From: Roseibium porphyridii
Lineage (GTDB): Bacteria; Pseudomonadota; Alphaproteobacteria; Rhizobiales; Stappiaceae
Direction: 5' to 3'
DNA: 64,000 nt
Assembly (NCBI RefSeq): GCF_026191725.2
Contig: NZ_CP120863.1
Coordinates: forward strand, 3,390,001 to 3,454,000
Shown: piece by piece, positions 35,695-44,826 of the stretch
Numbering within the stretch: the first letter of the stretch is position 1
How the letters are laid out: each line of letters starts with the position of its first letter
Translations under genes and position numbers: made by a program
Notes under the pieces: model-generated
Seen by the model: the letters and a program-made list of their open reading frames with translations, nothing else
Told to the model about the DNA's origin: nothing
Databases searched by the model: none

Positions 35695-37083
35695 CTAGCG
35701 ACCGTCAGGTGTGCGAAGACCAATCCACTGGTCACGAACCGCCTTGTAGTGCTGCTTGGGATTGTAGCGGGCAACATTCAGCCCGAGACTGTCCGCATCG
35801 AGACGCCCGATAGCAGAAACAAGCTGATATCCGCCGATGATCCGATTGCGCTGCGCGGTTACCAAATTGGACTGCTGTGTCACGAGTTCACGCTGCGCAT
35901 CCAGAACGTCCAATGTTGTCCGCTGACCCACACGCTGTTCTTCAATGACACCTTCAAGAGCCAACTGCTGTGCTTCGACCGCCGCTTGAGCCGCAACAAT
36001 CGACGCTTCGGCAGCTTGATAGACGCCCCATGCTGAAATCACGTTCGCGCGCACCTGATCTCGGGTGACATCCAGCTGAAGACGGGTCTGACCCAGTTCT
36101 TCCTTTGCCTGGCGTACCCGAGAGGAAACGCCACCGCCCTGATAGATGGGGATGCTGACATTTCCGAATATTTGTGCGTTGTCGCTTTCATCCGCAAATG
36201 CGGAGGGGTTCCAGGTTCTTGAAATACTACCATCCAACGTCACTGTCGGCAGCAGCTCACCTTCAATTGCCTTGATGTTGAAAAGTGCGGCGTCAACCAG
36301 ATGCTGGGCCTGCCGGATCAGCGGCTGGTGCGTTTCACTGAGCTGCATGGCCTGATCAAGCGACTTCGGCACAACACGGTTGATCGAGGTATCCGCTGAC
36401 AAACTGCGGGCTTCGATCCCTATGACCTGACGATAAATGGCCCGGCTGGTGTTCAGGTTGGCAAGTGCCGTGTTCAGACTTGCGCGCGCTTCCGCCGCCC
36501 GCGCTTCAGCCTGGCTGACATCGGTCCGAGTTCCCTCGCCTACGTCAAAACGGTCACGCGCCGCGCGCACCTGTTCCTGAAGGAAGGCCAGGTCACTGCG
36601 TTGAAGCGACACGAGCGCGGTATCACGGATGACGTCAACATAAGCCGTTGCAGCGCTCAAAAGCGTGTCCTGCTCCGTTGAACTCAGGCTTTCGCGCTGT
36701 GCTCGCACAACGGCCTCGGCCTGACGCGTGGAATTGATTGTCCGGAACCCGCGAAACAATGTCTGACTGATCGTCAGAGATATCGAGGCATTGTTGCGGT
36801 AATCGATGTTGCCATCTGTTCCATTGGCAAGGCGTCCGGCAGAACCCGACGCGGTAATTGTCGGACGCCACCCCGACAGCGCTTGAGGCACATTCTCATC
36901 AACTCCGCGAAGCTGCGCGCGAGCGGCATTCAGCGTCGGATTGTTGGAATATGCTAGCGCTAAAGATTCGCGAATCGTTTCTGCCTGCGCGGCAGACATG
37001 CCCCCCGTCAAGGATCCGCTGGAAACGCTCGCCATAAGCCCAACAGTTATGGCCACTGCTTTCAGTGTTGAACGACCAGACAC
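35695..37083 (-). CDS. tolC: TolC-family outer-membrane efflux protein
   Basis: TolC-type trimers form the outer-membrane duct for type I secretion and RND/MFS efflux. The 462-aa precursor has a signal peptide ending around MSAAQAETI and two OEP repeats, each beginning with long amphipathic helices (SLALAYSNNPTLNAARAQLR; AQHLVDAALFNIKAIEGEL). I start at GTG 37083, because AAGGAG lies six bases before it; the frame continues seven codons upstream to another GTG. No inner-membrane pump genes are adjacent, so it may serve several systems. The gene follows the pcm-like gene on the same strand but is separated from it by a terminator. Confidence 0.93.
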   Translation of the reverse strand: MSGRSTLKAVAITVGLMASVSSGSLTGGMSAAQAETIRESLALAYSNNPTLNAARAQLRGVDENVPQALSGWRPTITASGSAGRLANGTDGNIDYRNNASISLTISQTLFRGFRTINSTRQAEAVVRAQRESLSSTEQDTLLSAATAYVDVIRDTALVSLQRSDLAFLQEQVRAARDRFDVGEGTRTDVSQAEARAAEARASLNTALANLNTSRAIYRQVIGIEARSLSADTSINRVVPKSLDQAMQLSETHQPLIRQAQHLVDAALFNIKAIEGELLPTVTLDGSISRTWNPSAFADESDNAQIFGNVSIPIYQGGGVSSRVRQAKEELGQTRLQLDVTRDQVRANVISAWGVYQAAEASIVAAQAAVEAQQLALEGVIEEQRVGQRTTLDVLDAQRELVTQQSNLVTAQRNRIIGGYQLVSAIGRLDADSLGLNVARYNPKQHYKAVRDQWIGLRTPDGR

Positions 37084-37235
37084 GCCGTACTCCTTCCGGG
37101 TCACCCTACTCGACAGTGTTGAGTAAACTGATGGGTGTTATTCTTCAACTGTTTGCGATCAAGAAAATCCGTTTTTCGACGAGTGAGGCATTGGTGCAAC
37201 AAGTCGGACGTCCAACGACTGATCAATTCGTTCTG

Positions 37236-37265
37236 CAACAAAAAAGCCCGCCAAAAAAGGCGGGC
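37236..37265 (-). terminator. Intrinsic terminator between pcm-like gene and tolC
   Basis: GCCCGCC (37246-37252), loop AAAAAA, GGCGGGC (37259-37265) is a perfect 7-bp stem. Read on the minus strand it is followed by TTTTTTGTT, the layout of a Rho-independent terminator 28 bp beyond the methyltransferase stop. tolC therefore has its own promoter, in 37084-37235. Confidence 0.9.
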
Positions 37266-37292
37266 CAAATAACTTAAGAAGCGCAGAAAAAC

Positions 37293-37955
37293 CTAGAATT
37301 CGAATTCTTCCGTTTTCTCAAATCCGGGCAGCAGGCTGACCGAAGCGTTGAAGCCGAACACGCTGCCGATAACACCGTCGGAATTTCGATAGAGCTTGGC
37401 AGTTCCTGAACCGCCCTGTCCTTCGACAACCGTCAGCCGCCCACCGGGCTTCAGCTGCTTGGTCAGTTCATCGGGCAGAACCTCAACAGCGCCATCGATC
37501 AGAATGACATCGTAAGGTCCTTCGGATGCAAACCCTTTGTTCAGTGCGCCTTCAACCACCACGGCGTTTTCGATCCCAAGCTCAACGAGGATTTCAGTCG
37601 CTGTTTTTGCAAGTTCTTCATTTTCTTCCAGTGCAACCACGGAAGCTGCCAGCTTGGAAACGACCGCAGCACTGTAGCCTGTCCCTGCGCCCACGACGAG
37701 GACCACATCGCCTTCCCGGATTTCAGACAGCTGCACCAGCTTGCCAAAAATATGCGGTTTCATGACGACCCGGCCGCTGTCAGTCGGACCGACTGGCAGG
37801 TCTTCATCGATATATGCGACGGCTTTTTTTGAGGCCGGTACAAAACGCTCCCGAGGAACCAGTTCCATTGCGTCCAGGATCCTGTGGTCGGTCACGTCGT
37901 TCGTGCGCAGCTGGTTGTCCACCATCTTGCGGCGCGACTGGCTAAAGTCCGTCAT
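37293..37955 (-). CDS. pcm: Protein-L-isoaspartate O-methyltransferase-like protein
   Basis: The 220-aa SAM-dependent methyltransferase resembles PCMT, which repairs isoaspartyl residues. It has MVDNQLRTNDVTDHRILDAM near the N-terminus, the SAM-binding VLVVGAGTGYSAAVVSKLA near residue 78, and acidic VVALEENEEL after it. This paralogue, found next to tolC in Rhizobiales, is distinct from the surE-linked pcm, so its substrate is uncertain. GAGGG lies six bases before the ATG at 37955. Confidence 0.85.
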   Translation of the reverse strand: MTDFSQSRRKMVDNQLRTNDVTDHRILDAMELVPRERFVPASKKAVAYIDEDLPVGPTDSGRVVMKPHIFGKLVQLSEIREGDVVLVVGAGTGYSAAVVSKLAASVVALEENEELAKTATEILVELGIENAVVVEGALNKGFASEGPYDVILIDGAVEVLPDELTKQLKPGGRLTVVEGQGGSGTAKLYRNSDGVIGSVFGFNASVSLLPGFEKTEEFEF

Positions 37956-38206
37956 ATCGGCCCTCATATTTGACTCGCCGAGCGTCCGGCGCCTCTCAAG
38001 TGACGTTCATTAGCGATGCGGAAGCGCCCTGACAAGTATCAGAAACTGCGGATGCCCCGCCATTTCCAGGTTTTGGGTGCTTTTCACACGGTGAACATTT
38101 GCCTCCAAGATTTCAAATCGGCGACCGGTGGATATTTTCTGCTGCCGGAATTCAGGACTTGACCAACGCGTACAACTGTTTGATAAGGCGCGGCACACCA
38201 CCAAGA

Positions 38207-38280
38207 GGCCCTGTGGCGGAGTGGTGACGCAGCGGATTGCAAATCCGTGTACACCGGTTCGATTCCGGTCGGGGCCTCCA
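38207..38280 (+). tRNA. tRNA-Cys (GCA)
   Basis: The 74-base sequence folds as a cloverleaf. The acceptor stem is GGCCCTG/CGGGGCC with one G-T pair. The anticodon loop in GGATTGCAAATCC shows GCA. The T-loop is GGTTCGATTCC, the discriminator is T, and CCA is encoded. The U73 discriminator fits tRNA-Cys. Confidence 0.97.
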
Positions 38281-38396
38281 TTTATTCTCATTGTTCGACC
38301 TGCTAGTTCAAAATGCTTCAGCATTGCGGCTGATTGTGCATTTCCCTTACGGCATGTTAGCGTTTTCCCTCTGTTCCCAAACATTGAGGAAAGCCA

Positions 38397-38828
38397 ATGA
38401 AACCGCCTTCCAATCCAGCCGCCGCTTTGAAAAAGCCCGCTCGCGCTGTGACTACATCGACGATGAAGCGCGTGGAACCGCCCCGCCCCAGGAAGACCCC
38501 TCAAGTCGTATCTCAATCCGGCAACAGCGATCAGGTAGTTGAGGCTCTTCGTCAACGGGTCAACGATCTTGAAGCCAGGCTGGCCGAGCTTGAAAGCATC
38601 ATCACGCTGCAAAATCAGGACGTTATCATCAGCGCGCCGAAAAGCGTTCTCATTCAGGGCCTTGATACAGTCGAAATCTCTGCTGGAAGCAAGCTCAAGT
38701 TCGCGGCTTCAATTTCAGAGAGCAGCACTGCTATCGCCAAATTTTCCGGCATCGCGGAATGCGACGTCCTTAAGGCCAATACAGTGATGGGGGCTGCCTA
38801 TACGCCTGGAGCTGGAAACATCTGGTAG
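38397..38828 (+). CDS. Small protein with coiled coil and beta-repeat, fibre-like; function unknown
   Basis: I do not recognise this 143-aa protein as a named family. Residues 1-42 are Pro/Lys/Arg-rich. Residues ~44-72 form a heptad coiled coil (VVEALRQRVNDLEARLAELE). Residues ~73-115 show alternating strands like the beta-prism repeats of VgrG/gp5 spikes (DVIISAPKSVLIQGLDTVEI, then SAGSKLKF). The end is AAYTPGAGNIW. This layout suggests a trimeric fibre. There is no signal peptide and no phage or T6SS gene nearby. GAGGAAAG precedes the ATG at 38397. It starts 116 bp after tRNA-Cys. Confidence 0.7.
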   Translation: MKPPSNPAAALKKPARAVTTSTMKRVEPPRPRKTPQVVSQSGNSDQVVEALRQRVNDLEARLAELESIITLQNQDVIISAPKSVLIQGLDTVEISAGSKLKFAASISESSTAIAKFSGIAECDVLKANTVMGAAYTPGAGNIW

Positions 38829-38932
38829 CCTTTTGATATGCATCGCAGATTGCTTAAGTCCGAAACTTTGTTTGCCAAATAGGCAGCTTTTCTGCCTTGA
38901 TGAGGCAAAACAAATATTCGGAAGGTTCCTTG

Positions 38933-40066
38933 ATGAAAGAACCAAGTTTCAGCATTGGTGTCGAAGAAGAATATCTTCTCGTAGACAAGTCGAGTCGTAA
39001 ACTGGCGAGCAGCCCGCCTCCTGAGCTCTTTCAGGCCTGTGAGAGCGCGTTGGAAGGCCGGGTCAGTCCGGAGTTTCTGCGCTGCCAGATCGAGGTCGGC
39101 ACACCGGTTTGCATGACACTAGCTGAGGTTCGTGCTGAACTTTCCTATTTCCGCAAGACAATCACTCAGGAGGCGTCCCAATTCAATTTGGCCCCGATTG
39201 CCGCTTCCACGCACCCGTTTGCGGAATGGACAGATCAGCCGCATACCAACAAGGAACGCTATAACGAAATCGCCAGAACCATGCAGGTGGTCGCCAAACG
39301 GATGTTGATTTGCGGCATGCACGTGCATGTCGGGATTGAAGATGAAGAACTTCGGATCGAACTGTTCAATCAACTTTCCTATTTTCTGCCACATCTTCTG
39401 GCACTCAGCACCTCGTCACCCTTTTGGCGCGGACGCAGAACGGGATTGAAGTCCTACCGCCTGTCCGTTTTCAACGAGTTGCCAAGGACCGGTCTGCCGC
39501 CACGTTTTGAGAGCAACTACGAGTACCGGCACACGGTCGACATTCTGACGAATGCCGGCGTAATCGAGGATGCCACCAAAATCTGGTGGGACCTTCGCCC
39601 GTCAGACCGGTTTCCCACTTTGGAAATGCGCGTAACGGATGTCTGCCCGCGTTTGGACGATGCCATTGCCATTGCCGCTCTCTATCGATGCTTGTGCAGA
39701 ATGCTGTTTCGGCTTCGCCGTGCAAACCAAAGCTGGCGCAGGTACTCACGCTTTCTATTGTCGGAGAATCGCTGGCAGGCCCAACGTCACGGTACGGCAG
39801 TGCGACTGATCGACTTCGGCCGCAACGAAACCGTTCCATTCATTGATCTGATTGACGAAATGATTGAACTGGTCTGGCCCGACGCAGAACATTTTGGCTG
39901 CGAGAGCGACCTCATGCACATCCGGGAAATTGCGACCAGGGGAACATCAGCGGATAAACAGCTGGCGCTTGCCGGAGAAATTTCAGAAGACAGCCAACTG
40001 CCTCAGGAAACACTGGACAGGATGGTTGATCATCTGATTGAGGAAACCCAGGCAGGTCTCACCTAG
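38933..40066 (+). CDS. ybdK: Carboxylate-amine ligase, YbdK/GCS2 family
   Basis: The 377-aa protein belongs to the glutamate-cysteine ligase type 2 family, which makes gamma-glutamyl bonds using ATP. The family start FSIGVEEEYLLVD and the metal-binding ICGMHVHVGIEDEE near residue 124 are present, as is PTLEMRVTDVCPRLDD near 226. YbdK members have weak or unknown gamma-glutamyl ligase activity, so the substrate is uncertain. The ATG at 38933 has GGAAGG seven bases upstream; the frame extends 12 codons earlier. Its neighbours give no pathway. Confidence 0.88.
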   Translation: MKEPSFSIGVEEEYLLVDKSSRKLASSPPPELFQACESALEGRVSPEFLRCQIEVGTPVCMTLAEVRAELSYFRKTITQEASQFNLAPIAASTHPFAEWTDQPHTNKERYNEIARTMQVVAKRMLICGMHVHVGIEDEELRIELFNQLSYFLPHLLALSTSSPFWRGRRTGLKSYRLSVFNELPRTGLPPRFESNYEYRHTVDILTNAGVIEDATKIWWDLRPSDRFPTLEMRVTDVCPRLDDAIAIAALYRCLCRMLFRLRRANQSWRRYSRFLLSENRWQAQRHGTAVRLIDFGRNETVPFIDLIDEMIELVWPDAEHFGCESDLMHIREIATRGTSADKQLALAGEISEDSQLPQETLDRMVDHLIEETQAGLT

Positions 40067-40098
40067 TTCAACAGGTGGCAGGTGCAATCCAATTCCCT

Positions 40099-40350
40099 TC
40101 ACCGCGTTGAAACGCTTCTTGGCGGCGTGCCATGTGCTTTGGTGTAAAAGTAATTCTCCTTTCCAGTCAGGACAAAGGCAAACTCGTCGATTTCGGAAAT
40201 GACGGCTTTTGCGGATCTGGCCAAACCGGACCTTGGTCGCATGCATCGCTGCGCTTCGATCAAGGATGCCCTGGCAGCCGAAAGCGCCGACAAGAGGTCT
40301 TCTCGTTCAATTTCATTAGCTTTTGATTGGCTGCGTCGACCTGTCGTCAT
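40099..40350 (-). CDS. Small conserved-looking protein of unknown function
   Basis: I do not recognise this 83-aa protein. It starts MTTGRRSQSKANEIERED, has a predicted helix (LLSALSAARASLIEAQRCM) and a second segment SAKAVISEIDEFAFVLTGKE. There is no signal peptide or membrane segment. A strong GGAGAG lies six bases before the ATG at 40350, and codon use resembles its neighbours, so I take it as a real gene. It is divergent from cobC and convergent with the ybdK gene. Confidence 0.6.
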   Translation of the reverse strand: MTTGRRSQSKANEIEREDLLSALSAARASLIEAQRCMRPRSGLARSAKAVISEIDEFAFVLTGKENYFYTKAHGTPPRSVSTR

Positions 40351-40534
40351 AAAACTCTCCGGACAAAGAGATGCATTTGTTCACTCTTTGTTCTTTTTAG
40401 CGACCGAGTGTTCTTGCTGTCAATCTGTGCTTTTGACAAGGGCATGTCGTTTCCGTCGGTGACCTGTCGCTGCAAATCGGTTACGCGTTTCGCTCTGATG
40501 CTCAAATCCGAAGCGATTGGCGAGGGACAATTTG

Positions 40535-41536
40535 ATGGAACACGGCGGGGACCTTACGCGCGCAATGGAACAGTATGGCGGCACACGCGTCGACTGGCTG
40601 GATCTGTCAACCGGCATCAACCCACATTCCTATCCACTGCCTGGCTCGGTCACCAAGACGGCATGGACGGATCTGCCGGCCAGGGCAGGTCAGGAACGAC
40701 TGATCACCGCCGCACGGCGCGCCTATGCCATTCCGGATCATCTGGGCGTCGTCGCCGCACCTGGCACTCAGCTTCTTATTTCCCTGTTGCCATCCGTGCT
40801 GTCGGACGGACCCGTCGCGCTCACCTCCCCCAGTTACACCAGCCACAAAGCCGTCTGGGTTCGCGAGAAATGCGATTTGGTCGAATTGTCCAGCATCTAT
40901 GCGGTTCCGGAAAGCGCTAAAATTGTGGTGCTGGTCAATCCGAACAACCCCGACGGTCAACTGATTGACGTGAAGAGCCTCTTGGAGATCGCAAGATCGC
41001 TGACAGACAAGGGCGGATTCCTGGTTGTGGATGAAGCATTTGCGGATGTGGTGCCCGGTTCCAGCATCTTGCCCCACATCGCTGGCGAAAACGTTGTGGT
41101 GTTAAGATCATTTGGCAAGTTTTTCGGCCTCGCCGGACTTCGTCTCGGATTTCTTGCGGGCCCCAAGACCGTGACAGAAAACATGTCGTCGATCCTGGAG
41201 AGCTGGAGCTTGAGCGGTCCAGCGATCGAAATCGGCACATCTGCGCTCAAAGACACTGACTGGCAGAAAAAAATGTCAGGTCAACTGGCAGATGAGATGG
41301 CCGATCTGACGCTTTGCCTTTCCCAGAACAACTTGAGTGTTTTTGGTGGAACGCCGCTTTACGCGCTGGCAGGGCTGCGGGACGCTTCGAAACTGCATCA
41401 GGCACTGGCGCGCCGACATATCTGGACGCGGATATTTGACTATGCTCCAACCTGGATCCGGTTCGGATTGCCGGGAAGCGCAGAAAATCTGGAACGCCTT
41501 TCCGATGCGCTCACTGAAATTCAGGCCGAGAGTTGA
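40535..41536 (+). CDS. cobC: CobC: threonine-phosphate decarboxylase-type aminotransferase
   Basis: This 333-aa PLP enzyme (fold type I) makes (R)-1-amino-2-propanol phosphate, the linker to the lower ligand of cobalamin. The start DLSTGINPHSYP and the PLP Lys in SFGKFFGLAGLRLGF near residue 197 are the family marks. NPNNPDGQLID near 132 is the conserved Asn-loop. I use the ATG at 40535, which has GAGGGA upstream, over the TTG six codons earlier. It is followed nine bases later by cobD, so the two form an operon. No riboswitch is visible upstream on this strand. Confidence 0.92.
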   Translation: MEHGGDLTRAMEQYGGTRVDWLDLSTGINPHSYPLPGSVTKTAWTDLPARAGQERLITAARRAYAIPDHLGVVAAPGTQLLISLLPSVLSDGPVALTSPSYTSHKAVWVREKCDLVELSSIYAVPESAKIVVLVNPNNPDGQLIDVKSLLEIARSLTDKGGFLVVDEAFADVVPGSSILPHIAGENVVVLRSFGKFFGLAGLRLGFLAGPKTVTENMSSILESWSLSGPAIEIGTSALKDTDWQKKMSGQLADEMADLTLCLSQNNLSVFGGTPLYALAGLRDASKLHQALARRHIWTRIFDYAPTWIRFGLPGSAENLERLSDALTEIQAES

Positions 41537-41545
41537 TCTACAACG

Positions 41546-42523
41546 ATGCTGGTGTTGGACAATGCTTTATGGCTGTTGGTGGCAGCGCTTTTGTTGGACG
41601 CGATTGTAGGTGATCCCGACTGGTTGTGGCGCCGTTTGCCTCATCCTGTCGTCTGGTTCGGAAAACTGATTTCAGCCTTCGATCACCGTTTCAACCAGTC
41701 GACTTTGTCGGATGTCAAAAGAAAGCAAAATGGCATTCTGGTGCTGATCACAATCATCATGCTGTCGTTGGTGGCAGGTTTTTGTCTTCAGTCGCTGACA
41801 GCCAAGTTGCCTTTTGGAGACATACTCACAGTTGTCATCGCTGCTGTGTTCTTGGCACAAAACAGCCTTTACCGGCATGTTGCAGCGGTTCGGGATGGGT
41901 TTAAAGAGCATGGCCTTTCCGGCGGGCGAAAAGCGGTTTCAATGATCGTTGGGCGCGACCCGGACAAGCTGGATGAAGCCGGCGTTTCGCGTGCTGCGAT
42001 TGAATCTTGCGCTGAAAACTTCTCGGACGGGGTCGTCGCTCCCGCGTTCTGGTTTGCCGTGCTGGGACTTCCCGGACTGCTTGCCTACAAGGCCATCAAC
42101 ACCGCAGACAGTATGATCGGCCATAAAAATGAAAAATACGGCGAGTTCGGCTGGGCATCGGCAAGGTTTGACGACCTGATCAATTTGCCTGCGTCGCGCC
42201 TTGCGGGCCTCTTCATCGCGTTTGCGGCGCCAATGGCAAAGGGAAACATTGCCGATAGCCTCAAGTGCATTCGCTCAGACGCTGGCAAACACCGCTCTCC
42301 AAACGCGGGTTGGCCGGAAGCAGCCATGGCGGGATCGCTTAATCTGGCGCTGGCTGGGCCGCGCGTTTATGCCGAATATACCGCCCAGGACAGCTATCTG
42401 AACGAAACCGGACGCAAGCAAGCGTCATCTGATGATATCGCGGAGGCACTTGTCCTACTGGTTGGTGCTTGCTGGCTTCAAGCCGTGCTGGTTGTCAGTC
42501 TGGCCATCCTTTTTGTGGCTTAG
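41546..42523 (+). CDS. cobD: Adenosylcobinamide-phosphate synthase (CobD/CbiB)
   Basis: CobD is a membrane enzyme that joins aminopropanol phosphate to adenosylcobyric acid. The 325-aa product has several hydrophobic segments and the family motifs LPHPVVWFGKLI near residue 31, SMIVGRDPDKLDEAGVSRAA near 131, and GHKNEKYGEFGWASARFDD near 192. It follows cobC and converges with cobQ, leaving only 22 bp between stops. The symbol follows Pseudomonas denitrificans naming; the enteric name is cbiB. Confidence 0.94.
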   Translation: MLVLDNALWLLVAALLLDAIVGDPDWLWRRLPHPVVWFGKLISAFDHRFNQSTLSDVKRKQNGILVLITIIMLSLVAGFCLQSLTAKLPFGDILTVVIAAVFLAQNSLYRHVAAVRDGFKEHGLSGGRKAVSMIVGRDPDKLDEAGVSRAAIESCAENFSDGVVAPAFWFAVLGLPGLLAYKAINTADSMIGHKNEKYGEFGWASARFDDLINLPASRLAGLFIAFAAPMAKGNIADSLKCIRSDAGKHRSPNAGWPEAAMAGSLNLALAGPRVYAEYTAQDSYLNETGRKQASSDDIAEALVLLVGACWLQAVLVVSLAILFVA

Positions 42524-42545
42524 CCTATCTGAACGCCAACTGCAG

Positions 42546-44024
42546 TCATCTGCGCTGTGCAATATCCAGAATCGCATCTATATCCATCACTTCACCCAGG
42601 TGACTTGCAAGGTCGTCCAGAATTTCGTCGATGCGCCTGTCATACGCAACCAGTGCCCTGGCATCAAAACCGTCGAGATAAGCCGTTCGGAAATCATCGC
42701 CCGTAAAAAGCCCGTGCACATAGGTTCCATAGACGCGCCCGTCCGCAGAAATCGCGCCATCAGGCTTATCGTCTTCGAGCATCATCATGGGTCGCTCGCA
42801 ATCCGGTCCCGATGTAACCCCGATATGGATTTCGTACCCTTTCACAGCAGCACCACTTGCGATGTGATTTCCGGATGCTGATACCGTTGATTTTTGCGGT
42901 GTCAGTATCGTCGTCACGTCCAAAAATCCAAGCCCTTCGACCGTGCCGGGTGTCCCTTCAATACCATCCGGGTCTGAGATCGTCTTGCCGAGCATCTGGT
43001 ATCCTCCACAGACGCCAAGAATATGCCCACCACGGCGATGGTGTGCTTTCAGATCGATGTCCCAACCCTGCGCCCGGAAAAACGCAAGATCGCCGATGGT
43101 GGATTTGGAGCCTGGAAGTAGAACGATATCCGCGTCGGCAGGCAACGGCGCACCGGATTGCACCAGTTCAAGGGTGACATCCTGTTCCAGTCGCAGGGGA
43201 TCCAGATCGTCGAAATTTGCGATCCGGGACATAACGGGCACGACAATTTTGACTTTGCCTGTGCCGAAGCCGTCTGCCAGTCCGAGGGCATCCTCCGCCG
43301 GCAGTTTCGCAGCGTCGGAAAACCACGGCACAACACCAAGGCCACGCCATGCTGTACGGCTTTCAATCTCGCGCATGCCCTCCTCAAAAAGGCTCGGATC
43401 GCCTCTGAAGCGGTTTATGAAGAAGCCCTTGATACGGTTCCTCTCCTCAGGAAGCAGCACCGCGTGGGTCCCAACCACGGATGCTATGACGCCACCTCGG
43501 TCGATATCTGCGCATAAGACGACCGGCAGGTCCGCCGCTTCTGCGAACCCCATATTTGCAATGTCTCCTGCCCTCAAGTTGATTTCGGCCGGGCTGCCTG
43601 CTCCTTCGACAATCACAAGGTCTGAGCTTGAAGTAATTTTTTCAAAACTCTCAAGAACCCTCGGTAGGAGTGCACTTTTTTGTTTTCCATATTCTCGAGC
43701 TCGCATCGTGCCAAATCTGGTTCCCTGCACGATGACTTGTGCTCCGGTATCGGTTTCGGGTTTAAGCAGCACGGGATTCATGTGGACCGTCGCAGACACT
43801 CGGCTCCCCAAAGCCTGAAGCGCTTGTGCCCGGCCGATTTCACCGCCATCGACAGTCACGGCCGCATTGTTGGACATGTTTTGCGGTTTGAACGGATTTA
43901 CCGAAAGCCCACGATTGGCGAACAAACGGCATAAGCCTGCAACGATAAGGCTTTTGCCCACATTTGAGCCGGTTCCCTGCACCATTATCGCCGGGCAACT
44001 CCTGGCGAACTTGCTTTCAATCAT
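42546..44024 (-). CDS. cobQ: Cobyric acid synthase
   Basis: CobQ amidates four side chains of adenosylcobyrinic acid diamide using glutamine. The 492-aa protein has an N-terminal P-loop dethiobiotin-synthetase-like domain ([19 protein letters not shown] near residue 16). It ends in a class-I-like amidotransferase domain with the Cys in [12 protein letters not shown] near residue 339 and the His in YGTYVHGLF near residue 438. The ATG overlaps the stop of the upstream YrhK gene (ATGA), so translation is coupled. It is the last gene of the riboswitch-controlled operon. Confidence 0.96.
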   Translation of the reverse strand: MIESKFARSCPAIMVQGTGSNVGKSLIVAGLCRLFANRGLSVNPFKPQNMSNNAAVTVDGGEIGRAQALQALGSRVSATVHMNPVLLKPETDTGAQVIVQGTRFGTMRAREYGKQKSALLPRVLESFEKITSSSDLVIVEGAGSPAEINLRAGDIANMGFAEAADLPVVLCADIDRGGVIASVVGTHAVLLPEERNRIKGFFINRFRGDPSLFEEGMREIESRTAWRGLGVVPWFSDAAKLPAEDALGLADGFGTGKVKIVVPVMSRIANFDDLDPLRLEQDVTLELVQSGAPLPADADIVLLPGSKSTIGDLAFFRAQGWDIDLKAHHRRGGHILGVCGGYQMLGKTISDPDGIEGTPGTVEGLGFLDVTTILTPQKSTVSASGNHIASGAAVKGYEIHIGVTSGPDCERPMMMLEDDKPDGAISADGRVYGTYVHGLFTGDDFRTAYLDGFDARALVAYDRRIDEILDDLASHLGEVMDIDAILDIAQRR

Positions 44025-44329
44025 TGTGCGGTGTCTTCTGACACGGGAGCGGCTCCATAAGGTCGAAATTCCTTTGGCACCGGCAGATTTGCAAGTCGAA
44101 GCTCCAGCAACAGCCGAATGGTGGGACGGACAGCAAAGAACACTGATCCGATCAGAAACAGCCAGGTGCCTGCGAATACGAGACGCTCATAGAAGAAAAA
44201 TATGCTGCCAATGATGAACAACACCGCCGCCAGAAATTCGACAATGGTTCGATAAAGTTCATATTTGCGGACAATCTCGGCATGATCTGCCGACGCGGAC
44301 CGTAACGAATGATCAAAGAGCCTGTTCAT
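44021..44329 (-). CDS. YrhK-like small membrane protein in the cobalamin operon
   Basis: The 102-aa protein has two transmembrane helices (around [18 protein letters not shown] and [18 protein letters not shown]) between a charged N-terminus and a Pro-rich C-terminus. This is the YrhK domain layout; the function of the family is unknown. The ATG at 44329 has AAGGTG eight bases upstream and lies two bases after the GNAT stop. Its own stop overlaps the cobQ start. Such tight packing shows it is part of the B12 operon, though it is not a known cobalamin enzyme. Confidence 0.78.
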   Translation of the reverse strand: MNRLFDHSLRSASADHAEIVRKYELYRTIVEFLAAVLFIIGSIFFFYERLVFAGTWLFLIGSVFFAVRPTIRLLLELRLANLPVPKEFRPYGAAPVSEDTAQ

Positions 44330-44331
44330 TA

Positions 44332-44814
44332 TCAAAACACCTTCTCAAAATCCCGCACCACCACGCCCCTGTGCGATCTGGTGCCGCCAGTCTCGACATA
44401 GCCAATCGATCTGTAAAACCGCTCAGCGGTAACCGTGCTCGTCAACCGCGCCTTTGTGAGGCCAAGCTTTCTAAGATGATCCTCCAGCGAGAGCATGACT
44501 GCCTTGCTGACACCACCCAGCCGAGCATCCGGATGCACATAGTTCAACAAAACCTCGCCCACCGTTGACGCCATCCCGACACCAGCTATGAACCGGGTGC
44601 TATCTGTTTGAAGGTGAGCGGCCACGACCAGATCCGGTCCTTCAATCCATTGAAGCACATTCTCCGACGTCTTGTTGGCCAACCACGGTTCGAGTTTCGA
44701 AGTTTCGCCGAGATGATCGGCAACACAGAGTTCCGCGATTGAACGTCTCAGAACCTGTGTAATCTCTTCAACATCGGCAGCTTGTGCCGATGTTACGACA
44801 CATGAACCCTGCAC
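44332..44814 (-). CDS. GNAT-family N-acetyltransferase in the cobalamin operon
   Basis: The 160-aa protein looks like a GNAT acetyltransferase. There is a beta-strand IAGVGMASTVGEVLLNYVHP, an acetyl-CoA loop region DARLGGVSKAVMLSLEDHL, and the late motif AERFYRSIGYVETGG. The pyrophosphate loop is RLGGVS rather than the usual Q-x-x-G-x-G/A, so cofactor binding may be altered. A GTG start at 44814 has AGGTGAG upstream, 12 bp after the cobO stop. It lies between cobO and the YrhK gene and would be expressed when B12 is scarce. The substrate is unknown. Confidence 0.8.
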   Translation of the reverse strand: MQGSCVVTSAQAADVEEITQVLRRSIAELCVADHLGETSKLEPWLANKTSENVLQWIEGPDLVVAAHLQTDSTRFIAGVGMASTVGEVLLNYVHPDARLGGVSKAVMLSLEDHLRKLGLTKARLTSTVTAERFYRSIGYVETGGTRSHRGVVVRDFEKVF

Positions 44815-44826
44815 CGGAACTCACCT

